Shown here: positions 25,061 to 30,991 of the stretch, in pieces
How the letters are laid out: each line of letters starts with the position of its first letter
How positions within the stretch are numbered: the first letter of the stretch is position 1
Origin: a virus
Virus record (IMG/VR): IMGVR_UViG_3300034522_000110
Span: 1-33,205 of that record
Reading direction: 5' to 3' (one strand)
DNA length: 33,205 nt
Program-made: the position numbers and the translations under genes
Notes under the pieces: generated by a model
The model's database searches: none
What the model saw: the letters and a program-made list of their open reading frames with translations, nothing else
What the model was told of the DNA's origin: nothing

Positions 25061-25104
25061 AGGCCCCTCGATTAACTGCGTTATCGCAGCGTACCGAGGG
25101 GCCT
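25061..25104 (-). promoter_or_regulatory. Hairpin in the endolysin leader covering its ribosome binding site
   Basis: A 10-bp perfect stem (AGGCCCCTCG / CGAGGGGCCT) encloses a second stem (CTGCG / CGCAG). The 3' arm contains the only Shine-Dalgarno (GAGGGG) and is followed by TTT and the endolysin ATG. It could work as an attenuating terminator for upstream transcription, as a translation block, or both. Confidence 0.65.
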
Positions 25105-25112
25105 CTATGGCA

Positions 25113-25130
25113 GGGGTTTATGATGGGTTA
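25113..25130 (-). promoter_or_regulatory. Putative late promoter element, copy 1 (lysis unit)
   Basis: Minus-strand TAACCCATCATAAACCCC lies 55 bases upstream of the endolysin start, at the place of Plys in Mu. It differs by a single base from the copy at 17158. CATAAA would be the -10 hexamer; a transcript would begin just before the leader hairpin. Confidence 0.58.
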
Positions 25131-25133
25131 GAA

Positions 25134-25154
25134 CTATGGCTTCTTGGGTGGCGG
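25134..25154. repeat. 21-bp direct repeat, copy 1
   Basis: The 21 bases covering the last codons of microprotein 3 are identical to 25502-25522, the end of microprotein 1. This marks the shared PPPKKP-stop end and points to recent duplication or strong constraint at DNA level. Confidence 0.85.
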
Positions 25155-25295
25155 TGTGGTTGGGCTTGTTCCGCTACTTTTCGGGGGCTGGTATCCATTT
25201 GTATTAATACCACTTGGTTTCGGCTTTGGTTGATATCCATCCATGCCTATCCCAGAACTTCCTTTTGAGGGAGATTTAGGCTTGTTATTGGACAT
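25134..25295 (-). CDS. GYQP microprotein 3 (53 residues), cargo cassette
   Basis: A 53-residue protein from ATG 25295 to TAG. It is Ser/Pro/Lys-rich and probably disordered. It contains two GYQP motifs (residues 20-23 and 34-37) and ends SPTTPPPKKP. It has no hydrophobic segment. The same GYQP motif and exact PPPKKP ending occur in the two genes directly upstream, and no comparable sequence is seen elsewhere in the window. The gene starts 15 bases after the stop of microprotein 2; the ribosome binding site is weak (GAGA), so coupling is likely. The function is unknown. Confidence 0.72.
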   Translation of the reverse strand: MSNNKPKSPSKGSSGIGMDGYQPKPKPSGINTNGYQPPKSSGTSPTTPPPKKP

Positions 25296-25310
25296 AATTT
25301 AGTCTCGCTT

Positions 25311-25487
25311 TCATGGTTTTTTTGGGGGGGGCTGAGTTGAGCCAGTACTGCTACTTCTTATCGGCTGATATCCGTTTGTTGCAAACTCGCCATCGTCCCT
25401 TGGAATAGGGTGAGTCACGAGTCGATCTGCATCCCTTATGGGGACATGGCACAACTCTGGGTTATCTTTAGCAGGTGGGATTGCCAT
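25311..25487 (-). CDS. GYQP microprotein 2 (58 residues), cargo cassette
   Basis: A 58-residue protein from ATG 25487, with GAGAGG seven bases upstream, ending at TGA 25311. Its first 36 residues differ from the other two and include NPELCHVPIRDADRLVTHP; the final part has TNGYQPIRSSSTG and ends QPPPKKP. The GYQP motif is at residues 39-42. Codon sense is kept although the DNA differs (a run of T and G encodes PPPKK here), so the shared C-terminus is conserved at protein level. It has no membrane segment; the function is unknown. Confidence 0.72.
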   Translation of the reverse strand: MAIPPAKDNPELCHVPIRDADRLVTHPIPRDDGEFATNGYQPIRSSSTGSTQPPPKKP

Positions 25488-25501
25488 ATTTCCCTCTCAA
25501 T

Positions 25502-25522
25502 CTATGGCTTCTTGGGTGGCGG
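25502..25522. repeat. 21-bp direct repeat, copy 2
   Basis: This is identical to 25134-25154 and encodes the last residues and stop of microprotein 1. Confidence 0.85.
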
Positions 25523-25669
25523 GTTTGTGGGGCTACCACCACTACCAGTAGGCTGATAACCACCTTTAACACTAGAAGTTCCAGAACCACCCGAATCCTT
25601 CGGTTGATAACCATGCTTCTCTGTCCCACTAGGGTGACGAGAATTATTGTTACTTGAATTGATTGACAT
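25502..25669 (-). CDS. GYQP microprotein 1 (55 residues), cargo cassette
   Basis: A 55-residue protein from ATG 25669 with GAGGTG upstream, ending at TAG 25502. It opens MSINSSNNNSRHPSG, is Gly/Ser/Asn-rich and likely disordered, has GYQP motifs at residues 20-23 and 37-40, and ends SPTNPPPKKP. It follows the DUF6338-like membrane protein gene after 27 bases and is the first of three related small genes. A good ribosome binding site and family conservation of the C-terminus indicate a real gene. I do not recognise a described family. Confidence 0.75.
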   Translation of the reverse strand: MSINSSNNNSRHPSGTEKHGYQPKDSGGSGTSSVKGGYQPTGSGGSPTNPPPKKP

Positions 25670-25696
25670 AAACACCTCATTTAAATCAAATTGTTT

Positions 25697-26281
25697 CTAA
25701 TGTTTATAAAACTCTAAATATAAAATTTCCGACGACAATATCATAATTCCTTCGGAGCCCATCTTTACTCGATCGAACCCCCCATCTTCATTAATAAACC
25801 ATGACTCTTCTAGATACACTTGCTCAGAGGCTGGTGAACTAGAAACAAATGATTTTTCACTATAAAGGCCTCCAATTCGTTCACCAGACTTAAGCGTTAC
25901 AATGACCCAGTAGCTCTTCTGCAGAGAAAACACGTAATCCCAAGGCTTTTCAATTGGATGTCTTTTAAAATACTTGGTCCTAATTTTCACCCATAAGTAG
26001 GTTATCAATATAGGAGAAACAAATAGCACCAAAATATAAAAAATGACATACAACCACATATGTACATTTTTTAGCTGGCTTGACTCGACCATATACACAA
26101 ATGGCAGCCATATCATATAGTTAATACAACTATATGTAGCTGCATCAATTAACTGTTCTGATGATGTTTTGGGTGCAGCAACTACGACAAATACGTCATA
26201 CGCCTTAATTGCCAGAAATCCAGGCATGACAAAGGCTATAAACATCATTAACTTATTGATTTCAAATAACTCTAGACTCAT
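25697..26281 (-). CDS. DUF6338-like membrane protein, cargo cassette
   Basis: A 194-residue protein from ATG 26281; the ribosome binding site is weak. Three hydrophobic segments at about 12-34, 50-66 and 75-99 anchor it in the membrane. The C-terminal domain (about 120-190) has strand-rich WVIVTLKSGERIGGLYSEKS, then QVYLEESWFINEDGGFDRV and a closing strand, which resembles the DUF6338 pattern and a small SH3/Sm-like barrel. The gene is AT-rich compared with the rest of the phage, a sign of separate origin. It heads the cassette with the three GYQP microproteins between mor and lysis. Superinfection exclusion or defence is a reasonable guess, but there is no direct evidence. Confidence 0.8.
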   Translation of the reverse strand: MSLELFEINKLMMFIAFVMPGFLAIKAYDVFVVVAAPKTSSEQLIDAATYSCINYMIWLPFVYMVESSQLKNVHMWLYVIFYILVLFVSPILITYLWVKIRTKYFKRHPIEKPWDYVFSLQKSYWVIVTLKSGERIGGLYSEKSFVSSSPASEQVYLEESWFINEDGGFDRVKMGSEGIMILSSEILYLEFYKH

Positions 26282-26313
26282 GCCGACACCCAGCTCACTT
26301 AGCGTATCAGCAG

Positions 26314-26348
26314 TGTATACCTCCGATTGCCGTATGGAAACCAGTCAA
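26314..26348 (-). promoter_or_regulatory. Possible middle/cargo promoter after mor
   Basis: In the 89-base gap after mor, the minus strand has TTGACT (26348-26343) and TATACA (26319-26314). The spacer of 23 bases is too long for a normal sigma70 promoter, but a TATACA -10 without a proper -35 would suit a Mor-activated Pm-type promoter. Evidence is weak. Confidence 0.3.
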
Positions 26349-26370
26349 CTCCCCTTCCAAAACCGAGCCT

Positions 26371-26802
26371 TTAACTAAACATATCAAGTTGTGACCTAGA
26401 TCTACTCAGTTGCCGCTGCTCAGCCACCACTGCATAAGTCTGTGGCACCGAGAGACCATGCTTGCGGGCAAGCTGGTCGATGTTGCGGCCGTTGAACTCA
26501 TCCCAGATGGCCCGGTCACGCAAGGCTGCCTTGAGGTGATCACCCGTGGGGATGTAATACGCTCGGCCCCCCATATAGTGGGCCTGCACCAGCGCCAGCT
26601 TGCGAGCCTGGGCCAAGGCCTTATCCGCCGCCATCCCACTGCGCCCCAATTCACAGGCGAGCACATCCACCAGCTCGGCCAGCGCCTTGGGCCATTTGGC
26701 GGTCAGCTCGGCCGCCGGGATCTGATCCAATCGGTCCACCAACTGCCCCAGGGACTCATGGTCCTCGGCGAACAGGTCCAGATTCTCTTGACTGCTATCC
26801 AT
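26371..26802 (-). CDS. mor: Mor-family transcriptional activator
   Basis: A 143-residue protein from ATG 26802, inside the end of gemA (eight-base overlap). The N-terminal part (SLGQLVDRLDQIPAAELTAKWPKALAELVDVLACEL) is the dimerisation region of Mor. A central YMGGRAYYIPTGD strand motif, typical of the Mor/C family, is followed by a C-terminal helix-turn-helix (IDQLARKHGLSVPQTYAVVAEQ). In Mu, Mor activates the middle promoter and the related C activates late promoters. Only this one member is seen here, so it may control late promoters directly. Length is close to Mu Mor (129). Confidence 0.94.
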   Translation of the reverse strand: MDSSQENLDLFAEDHESLGQLVDRLDQIPAAELTAKWPKALAELVDVLACELGRSGMAADKALAQARKLALVQAHYMGGRAYYIPTGDHLKAALRDRAIWDEFNGRNIDQLARKHGLSVPQTYAVVAEQRQLSRSRSQLDMFS

Positions 26803-27388
26803 GTTGCACCTCCCCTTGCATCTTCTCAAAGGCCGCCACAACGGCCTGATAGCCCGCCACCCGCCCGGTTTTCTCATTGATGGGGACAATTTTCTTGGCC
26901 GCCTGCAACGCCTTGACCATCTCCCGCTTGTGCCAGTGCTTGAGGGACTCCAGCACCGAGTAAGCCAGCACACCATCAAGCCAGGCCACTTCGGCCACGC
27001 CAACCCCGTTGTTGATCCGCACCGTCTGACGCTCCACATAGTGATTGAGCGCCGTCTCGCTGCCATCACGCAGCAGGCCATGGCGGTGCATAGTGATCCA
27101 GATAGCCCGGATCACCCCTATCTCGGCCGTCTTGACCGGCGTGCCACGAACAGGGCTTAAACGCTTCTGTTTTCCCCCCTTTACCGAGCGTTTAACCGTC
27201 GGTTTAAACCCTGCCCCCTTCATGGCCTGCAGCACCTTGTCCAGCTCCTGGATCGTCAGTGCTGCCGCAGAGCGTTTGCCACTCTGCTGGGCCAGCAGCT
27301 CCCGATAGGTTTCGTCATCCAGCCCCAGGGAGCGGCGGCCCACCTGCACCAGCCGGATCAAGCGGGTGCGTTCATTGCTTGCTGTCAT
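26795..27388 (-). CDS. gemA: GemA-like regulatory protein (DUF1018)
   Basis: A 197-residue protein, started at ATG 27388 because GGGGAGAAG lies before it. The N-terminus (RLIRLVQVGRRSLGLDDETYRELL) and SAAALTIQELDKVLQAMKGAGF are diagnostic of DUF1018/GemA. The C-terminal half includes GVIRAIWITMHRHGLLRDG and ALNHYVERQT. In Mu, GemA alters host gene expression and DNA supercoiling. It immediately precedes mor, as in Mu. Confidence 0.92.
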   Translation of the reverse strand: MTASNERTRLIRLVQVGRRSLGLDDETYRELLAQQSGKRSAAALTIQELDKVLQAMKGAGFKPTVKRSVKGGKQKRLSPVRGTPVKTAEIGVIRAIWITMHRHGLLRDGSETALNHYVERQTVRINNGVGVAEVAWLDGVLAYSVLESLKHWHKREMVKALQAAKKIVPINEKTGRVAGYQAVVAAFEKMQGEVQHG

Positions 27389-27551
27389 GACTTCTCCCCA
27401 CTTTTGCCACCCAGATTTGACCGGCAGGCACATCGTTTCCATTGCGCCACTCAGGGCAATGACTATCGAGCCACTGCTCGGCACCTTGCTGGTTCAAGGG
27501 GCCAAACTTCATCACATAGGCCAGCAGGGCCTGCCAATTAGACGCCGCCAT
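27372..27551 (-). CDS. Small hypothetical early protein
   Basis: A 59-residue protein from ATG 27551, overlapping the preceding gene by 14 bases and gemA by 17 bases. It begins MAASNWQALLAYVMKFGPLN and has WLDSHCPEWRNG in the middle. The helical pattern with GPLNQQGAEQWL could be a small winged-helix part. The ribosome binding site is moderate. No family is recognised; the chain of overlaps is the main support. Confidence 0.65.
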   Translation of the reverse strand: MAASNWQALLAYVMKFGPLNQQGAEQWLDSHCPEWRNGNDVPAGQIWVAKVGRSHDSKQ

Positions 27552-27768
27552 GAGTGACCTCTGCTGCTCTGGCTTGCTGCAGCTCTGCCACGAGTTGCCA
27601 GCGCATCTGACTGGCCTCTCCTGCCAGGGCAAACAGCCCTTGGGCACGAGCCTCTTTATCAAACTGCTTGAGCTGTCTGCACACAGCCCGTTTATCAGGG
27701 GTCGCCTGTGCAATGGCGGCCGCGCTGAATATCTTGGTAAGCCGAATATCCATCTCTGTTTTGGTCAT
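27538..27768 (-). CDS. Small hypothetical early protein
   Basis: A 76-residue helical protein from ATG 27768, with AAGGAG upstream. It begins MTKTEMDIRLTKIFSAAAIA and contains PDKRAVCRQLKQFDKEARAQGL. No membrane segment is seen. The clean ribosome binding site and chain of overlaps with downstream genes indicate that it is real; an earlier ATG at 27822 would extend into the hairpin-rich gap and is less likely. Confidence 0.72.
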   Translation of the reverse strand: MTKTEMDIRLTKIFSAAAIAQATPDKRAVCRQLKQFDKEARAQGLFALAGEASQMRWQLVAELQQARAAEVTHGGV

Positions 27769-27796
27769 CGCCGTGCTCCTTGTTCGAGGCGGTGAA

Positions 27797-27871
27797 GACC
27801 TGGGCCCAGGTCGGCTGCTCATCAGTACCCGGCCACCACGCCGGGCAGACAGGGCGGCGCAGCCGCCCTGT
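27797..27871. other. Cluster of three hairpins in an early intergenic gap
   Basis: The 112-base gap between two small early genes holds a 16-bp palindrome (GACCTGGGCCCAGGTC, 27797-27812), a CCCGGC/GCCGGG hairpin (27828-27845) and a 10-bp stem ACAGGGCGGC/GCCGCCCTGT with a 3-base loop (27849-27871). None has a long T tract. They may be attenuators, processing sites or protein-binding sites. Confidence 0.55.
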
Positions 27872-27880
27872 TTCGCACTG

Positions 27881-28078
27881 TTACTGCTCGAACTGCAGGG
27901 GCATCAGATCCTGGTACTCCTCTTCGCTCAACGGCGCCGGGCCCAGCCCCAGCACCCATAACAACGCGGCCTTGATACCATCCTCATAGGTGTCATCGGG
28001 ATAGCAGGTGCCTTCGGTCTCGCTGATCTGTTCACAGAGCTGCAGTTGCTCTTCGGCCTGTTCTACGTTGATTTCCAT
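27881..28078 (-). CDS. Small acidic hypothetical early protein
   Basis: A 65-residue acidic protein from ATG 28078, 14 bases after the DUF3164 gene. It begins MEINVEQAEEQLQLCEQIS and ends with SEEEYQDLMPLQFEQ. There is no membrane segment or known motif. A GGGAG ribosome binding site lies upstream. A DNA-mimic or inhibitor role would suit its charge, but this is only a guess. Confidence 0.68.
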   Translation of the reverse strand: MEINVEQAEEQLQLCEQISETEGTCYPDDTYEDGIKAALLWVLGLGPAPLSEEEYQDLMPLQFEQ

Positions 28079-28092
28079 CGCGCACGACTCCC

Positions 28093-28713
28093 TTACAGTT
28101 TTGCCAGATCCAGGCTCATCTGGACGTAACGCCCCTGGGCGTCACGCTCGTAGAGCCGCAGATATTGGCTGGTACCGGTCACCTGGATGGCGTCGGCGAT
28201 CGCCTGCATGGCCTGCTCCCAGTCGGTGTCGTCGATATTGAGCTGACGCAGGGAAAGCACCTGGTTGACGTCGATATGACCGGCCTTGGAAACCCGAAAG
28301 GCGTGGTCCACCAGGGCGCGGATCTCGGGGCTGGCGCCATCACTCCAGCGGGCGATGCACTGGTCGATCAGTACCTTGGCCGCCTGGATCCGTTCATCAA
28401 ATTTGCGGTGCTCCCCCACCGCCCGGATCAGCTTGTAACGACCGTCGAAACTGAGCAGGGTCACATTGCCCTTGGTGCCACCCCAAGCCACCCCGTATCG
28501 CTCGGCTGAGAGGTCCACAAAATCGGCGATCTGTTGCATGGCGCCGATCTTGAAAGCAGCCAGGCGTGAGCGCTCTTCCTTGGCTGCCGCGATGATGCCC
28601 ATCACCACCTCATCGCGCAGCTTGTCGGCTGGGGCTATCAGGTTCTCCGGTACCCAGTGACCCTGGGCGTTTTGCCGCATCGGCGTCGTGTCTTTGGTCT
28701 GTGCTTCTTGCAT
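28093..28713 (-). CDS. DUF3164 family early phage protein
   Basis: A 206-residue protein from ATG 28713 with AAGGAGAG upstream. Core features of DUF3164 are QNAQGHWVPENLIAPADKLRDE, RYGVAWGGTKGNVTLLSFDG, YKLIRAVGEHRKFDERIQ and AAKVLIDQCIARWSDGA. This is a very common early gene in Mu-like phages. Its function is not known; DNA binding or replication support is often assumed. Confidence 0.92.
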   Translation of the reverse strand: MQEAQTKDTTPMRQNAQGHWVPENLIAPADKLRDEVVMGIIAAAKEERSRLAAFKIGAMQQIADFVDLSAERYGVAWGGTKGNVTLLSFDGRYKLIRAVGEHRKFDERIQAAKVLIDQCIARWSDGASPEIRALVDHAFRVSKAGHIDVNQVLSLRQLNIDDTDWEQAMQAIADAIQVTGTSQYLRLYERDAQGRYVQMSLDLAKL

Positions 28714-28754
28714 AAGGCTCTCCTTGATTTATCCCGTTGTTGCTCGGTGGTCTC

Positions 28755-28985
28755 TTACTGGCGCCAGTGCAGCAGGCAACCGCCAAAGCGCACGATGGCG
28801 ACATCCCGCACCACACCCGCGAGGCACTCTCGCCCCCACACTGCTCGCTTGGTCATCGCCTCGGGCAGCGGACCGGTCACCGCCAACAAGGGGGTGTGGC
28901 ATACACGGCTGGTGCTCACCTTGCACCCTTTCGCCGTCAGCCAGATCCGCAACTGCTCGGCGGTCTTCTGCAGATTTCTGTTCAT
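28755..28985 (-). CDS. Small basic hypothetical early protein
   Basis: A 76-residue protein from ATG 28985, preceded by AAGGAG. It begins MNRNLQKTAEQLRIWLTAKG and ends FGGCLLHWRQ. A longer ORF exists in frame (to 29159) but lacks a ribosome binding site and would overlap the HTH gene. Three cysteines are present, without a clear zinc motif. The function is unknown. Confidence 0.68.
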   Translation of the reverse strand: MNRNLQKTAEQLRIWLTAKGCKVSTSRVCHTPLLAVTGPLPEAMTKRAVWGRECLAGVVRDVAIVRFGGCLLHWRQ

Positions 28986-29040
28986 CCCGTTCTCCTTGTG
29001 ATGTCTCACTGGGCCCACTGCATACCCCGAGCCCACAGCT

Positions 29041-29601
29041 TTACTGGCCGTGCTTCTCAACCTTGTCGAGCAGCCGGTTGTATTTGATGCCCAGGATCTT
29101 GAGCTCCTCGGCCAGCAGCTCAGCCAAGATGCGCAAGCTGCTGCTGGCGTTCTCGCCATCGCTTTTCGCTTGGCGGCGTAACCTGGAGAGAGTCACCTCG
29201 GCGTCATAGCGGGCACCCTTCTCCACGCCTCTGCCAACCTGTTCGACGGCCAGACGCATCGGCCGACGCAGTTGTTGATCTTCACTGAGCTGGCTATGGG
29301 GGCAGCCACTGTGGCAGGCCTTCCAGAGCTTGATGTCCATCGGTCTGGTCCCAACCTCGTCCGCCCGCCGCCGCTGATGGGCCAGGCATTGGTGCACCGG
29401 GATCTCCCCCAAAATAGGGCAGGTCACCTTGTGTCCCATCAGGTTCCCCTCCACCAGCTTCTGTACCCGGGCCAGATCTCCTGGGTACTTCTCGTTGCAG
29501 ACCTGGCTGATCGTGGTGCGGGACAGACCCAGTTTTTCAGCCACCACGGACAACGAACTGGCCCCGACCTCGGCTTGCAGAACCTCAAGCCACGTGTCCA
29601 T
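29041..29601 (-). CDS. HTH-type early regulator with cysteine motif
   Basis: A 186-residue protein from ATG 29601, chosen because AGGAGG lies upstream (AGGAGGAGAAAC) and the start fits the helix-turn-helix at residues 14-38 (SSLSVVAEKLGLSRTTISQV). Residues of about 50-90 hold spaced cysteines and histidines (CPILGEIPVHQCLAH, then CHSGCPHS), possibly a metal site. The C-terminal half is helical and ends in a coiled coil. It overlaps the upstream gene by 17 bases. It may regulate early phage or host genes. Confidence 0.83.
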   Translation of the reverse strand: MDTWLEVLQAEVGASSLSVVAEKLGLSRTTISQVCNEKYPGDLARVQKLVEGNLMGHKVTCPILGEIPVHQCLAHQRRRADEVGTRPMDIKLWKACHSGCPHSQLSEDQQLRRPMRLAVEQVGRGVEKGARYDAEVTLSRLRRQAKSDGENASSSLRILAELLAEELKILGIKYNRLLDKVEKHGQ

Positions 29602-30190
29602 GTTTCTCCTCCTCAACCAGGAACGGATAGAGCCGCTGTTGGTTTTGATCCCAGCAGCCGTTTTTGCGAACAATAGGGGCAAAGCGACCTGTATCTCTCA
29701 GCAACTGGTACTTGGCGACCTCTCCACGATGTGGCATGGCTTTGGCCTGGACTTTTACGTAACCAGCCTTGGCCAACGCCTTTGCATAAACGCCTGCATG
29801 GTTACTGGTTGAATTCGAGGTCATCGCCAATTCCGTCAACGTGAACACCCGACTGATTTTCATGGTGTTCCACATCTTTTGTTGGCTGGTCTTGCGCCTG
29901 CTTTTCCGCTTTTTCCGAGAGATGCAATTTCCTTGATTAGTGCCAAATTTGGGTGGTTCATTCACATTCGAAACTTGATACCGGTTACAGCCAAACACCT
30001 CTCTCTGACGCAATGCACCTTCAACAACGCAACTGAGGTGGCCGCTCGCTAACCAACGACGCATCAGCGCATATAAATTTGCTTGCTTAACGTCTGTCGC
30101 TGCGAGCAACTCACTCATATCGAACGAGTCCTGTTTGCACATCCACAGCCAAGCCTCTTCCGTCTTGGACTTATCGTTGATATCAACCAC
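29585..30190 (-). CDS. Two-part winged-helix-like early protein
   Basis: A 201-residue protein from GTG 30190, with GGAGGG six bases before. The N-terminal part (DSFDMSELLAATDVKQANLYALMRRWLAS) is a winged-helix-like block; the C-terminal part (VFTLTELAMTSNSTSNHAGVY, AKALAKAGYVKVQ) is a second one. A basic stretch (RKKRKSRRKTSQQK) in between could bind DNA. It lies after the MuB-like gene where Mu carries kil/gam; no resemblance to Gam was seen. Function unknown, probably DNA-binding. Confidence 0.78.
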   Translation of the reverse strand: MVDINDKSKTEEAWLWMCKQDSFDMSELLAATDVKQANLYALMRRWLASGHLSCVVEGALRQREVFGCNRYQVSNVNEPPKFGTNQGNCISRKKRKSRRKTSQQKMWNTMKISRVFTLTELAMTSNSTSNHAGVYAKALAKAGYVKVQAKAMPHRGEVAKYQLLRDTGRFAPIVRKNGCWDQNQQRLYPFLVEEEKHGHVA

Positions 30191-30226
30191 TGGTATCCCT
30201 CCCGTGCTTTGTTGTTATTTGCTGGG

Positions 30227-30949
30227 CTACCGGCTGCGGCGCACGTCATGCAGCAATTCGCTGGCGTCCACGTCCTCCAGCCGGATAGTCCGCGCATCAG
30301 AGGCCATGGCCATCTTCTCGATCTTGTCCAGAGCCGAGACGATGGTGCGCACCACCCCGTTGGAGCGCTTGCGGATGAGGTCCAGCAGTGCGTCGTCGAT
30401 CTCCACATCTACTTCCAGCATTTCGCTGGCAATCAGGGAGACGTCTTCCAGGTCGGCCGGTTTAAACTCGATCCACTGGGAGATGCGGTTAAACAGTTGC
30501 TTGCGCTGGCTGATGCGTCGGGCAATCTCTTCCATCCCAACCAGGATCAACGGCTGTTCGGTGGCGTCGTAGATATCGCGCAGGGTCTCCATGATGCGGG
30601 CATTGCCGACCACGTAATCCGCCTCATCCACGAAGATGGCCAACTCCTCCGCCCGTACCGCTTCGACGATGCCATCGACCTGGGCCCGCAGGTTGTGGCG
30701 CTGGGGAATGCCGATCTCCTTGGCGATCTGCTCCAGCAAACTCGTCACCGTGTCGGCCTTGTAACAGCGCACATAGATGCCGTTCACCTCGTCCTGGTTG
30801 AACAGCCACTCCACGGCGGTGGTCTTGCCAAAACCGGATGGGCCGTGGATCAAACCGATGCCCGGCACGATGCTGGAGCGGTTGAGCAGGTTGTCGAGCA
30901 GCTGCTCGGTCTTGATCATGTTTTTGACTTCGACGATCTTGTGTTTCAT
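30227..30949 (-). CDS. B: MuB-like AAA+ ATPase, transposition target activator
   Basis: A 240-residue protein from ATG 30949. Walker A GPSGFGKTT (residues 36-44) and Walker B IFVDEAD (105-111) define the AAA+ core; the arrangement with LILVGMEEIARRI and LDLIRKRSNGVVRTIVSALDKI is that of MuB/TniB-type ATPases. It binds target DNA, brings it to the transpososome and gives target immunity. It is shorter than Mu B (312) and lacks a large N-terminal HTH, as in B3/D3112-like phages. It follows the transposase after 42 bases. Confidence 0.93.
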   Translation of the reverse strand: MKHKIVEVKNMIKTEQLLDNLLNRSSIVPGIGLIHGPSGFGKTTAVEWLFNQDEVNGIYVRCYKADTVTSLLEQIAKEIGIPQRHNLRAQVDGIVEAVRAEELAIFVDEADYVVGNARIMETLRDIYDATEQPLILVGMEEIARRISQRKQLFNRISQWIEFKPADLEDVSLIASEMLEVDVEIDDALLDLIRKRSNGVVRTIVSALDKIEKMAMASDARTIRLEDVDASELLHDVRRSR

Positions 30950-30991
30950 AGTCTTCTTGTCCTTATGTTCATGGTTCTACAGGGCCGCTCG

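Noticed and set aside
25468-25680. 70-codon minus-strand frame over microprotein 1
   Set aside because: It is a different frame with Val/Leu-rich translation; the 55-residue frame with GYQP motifs and a good ribosome binding site is the better gene.
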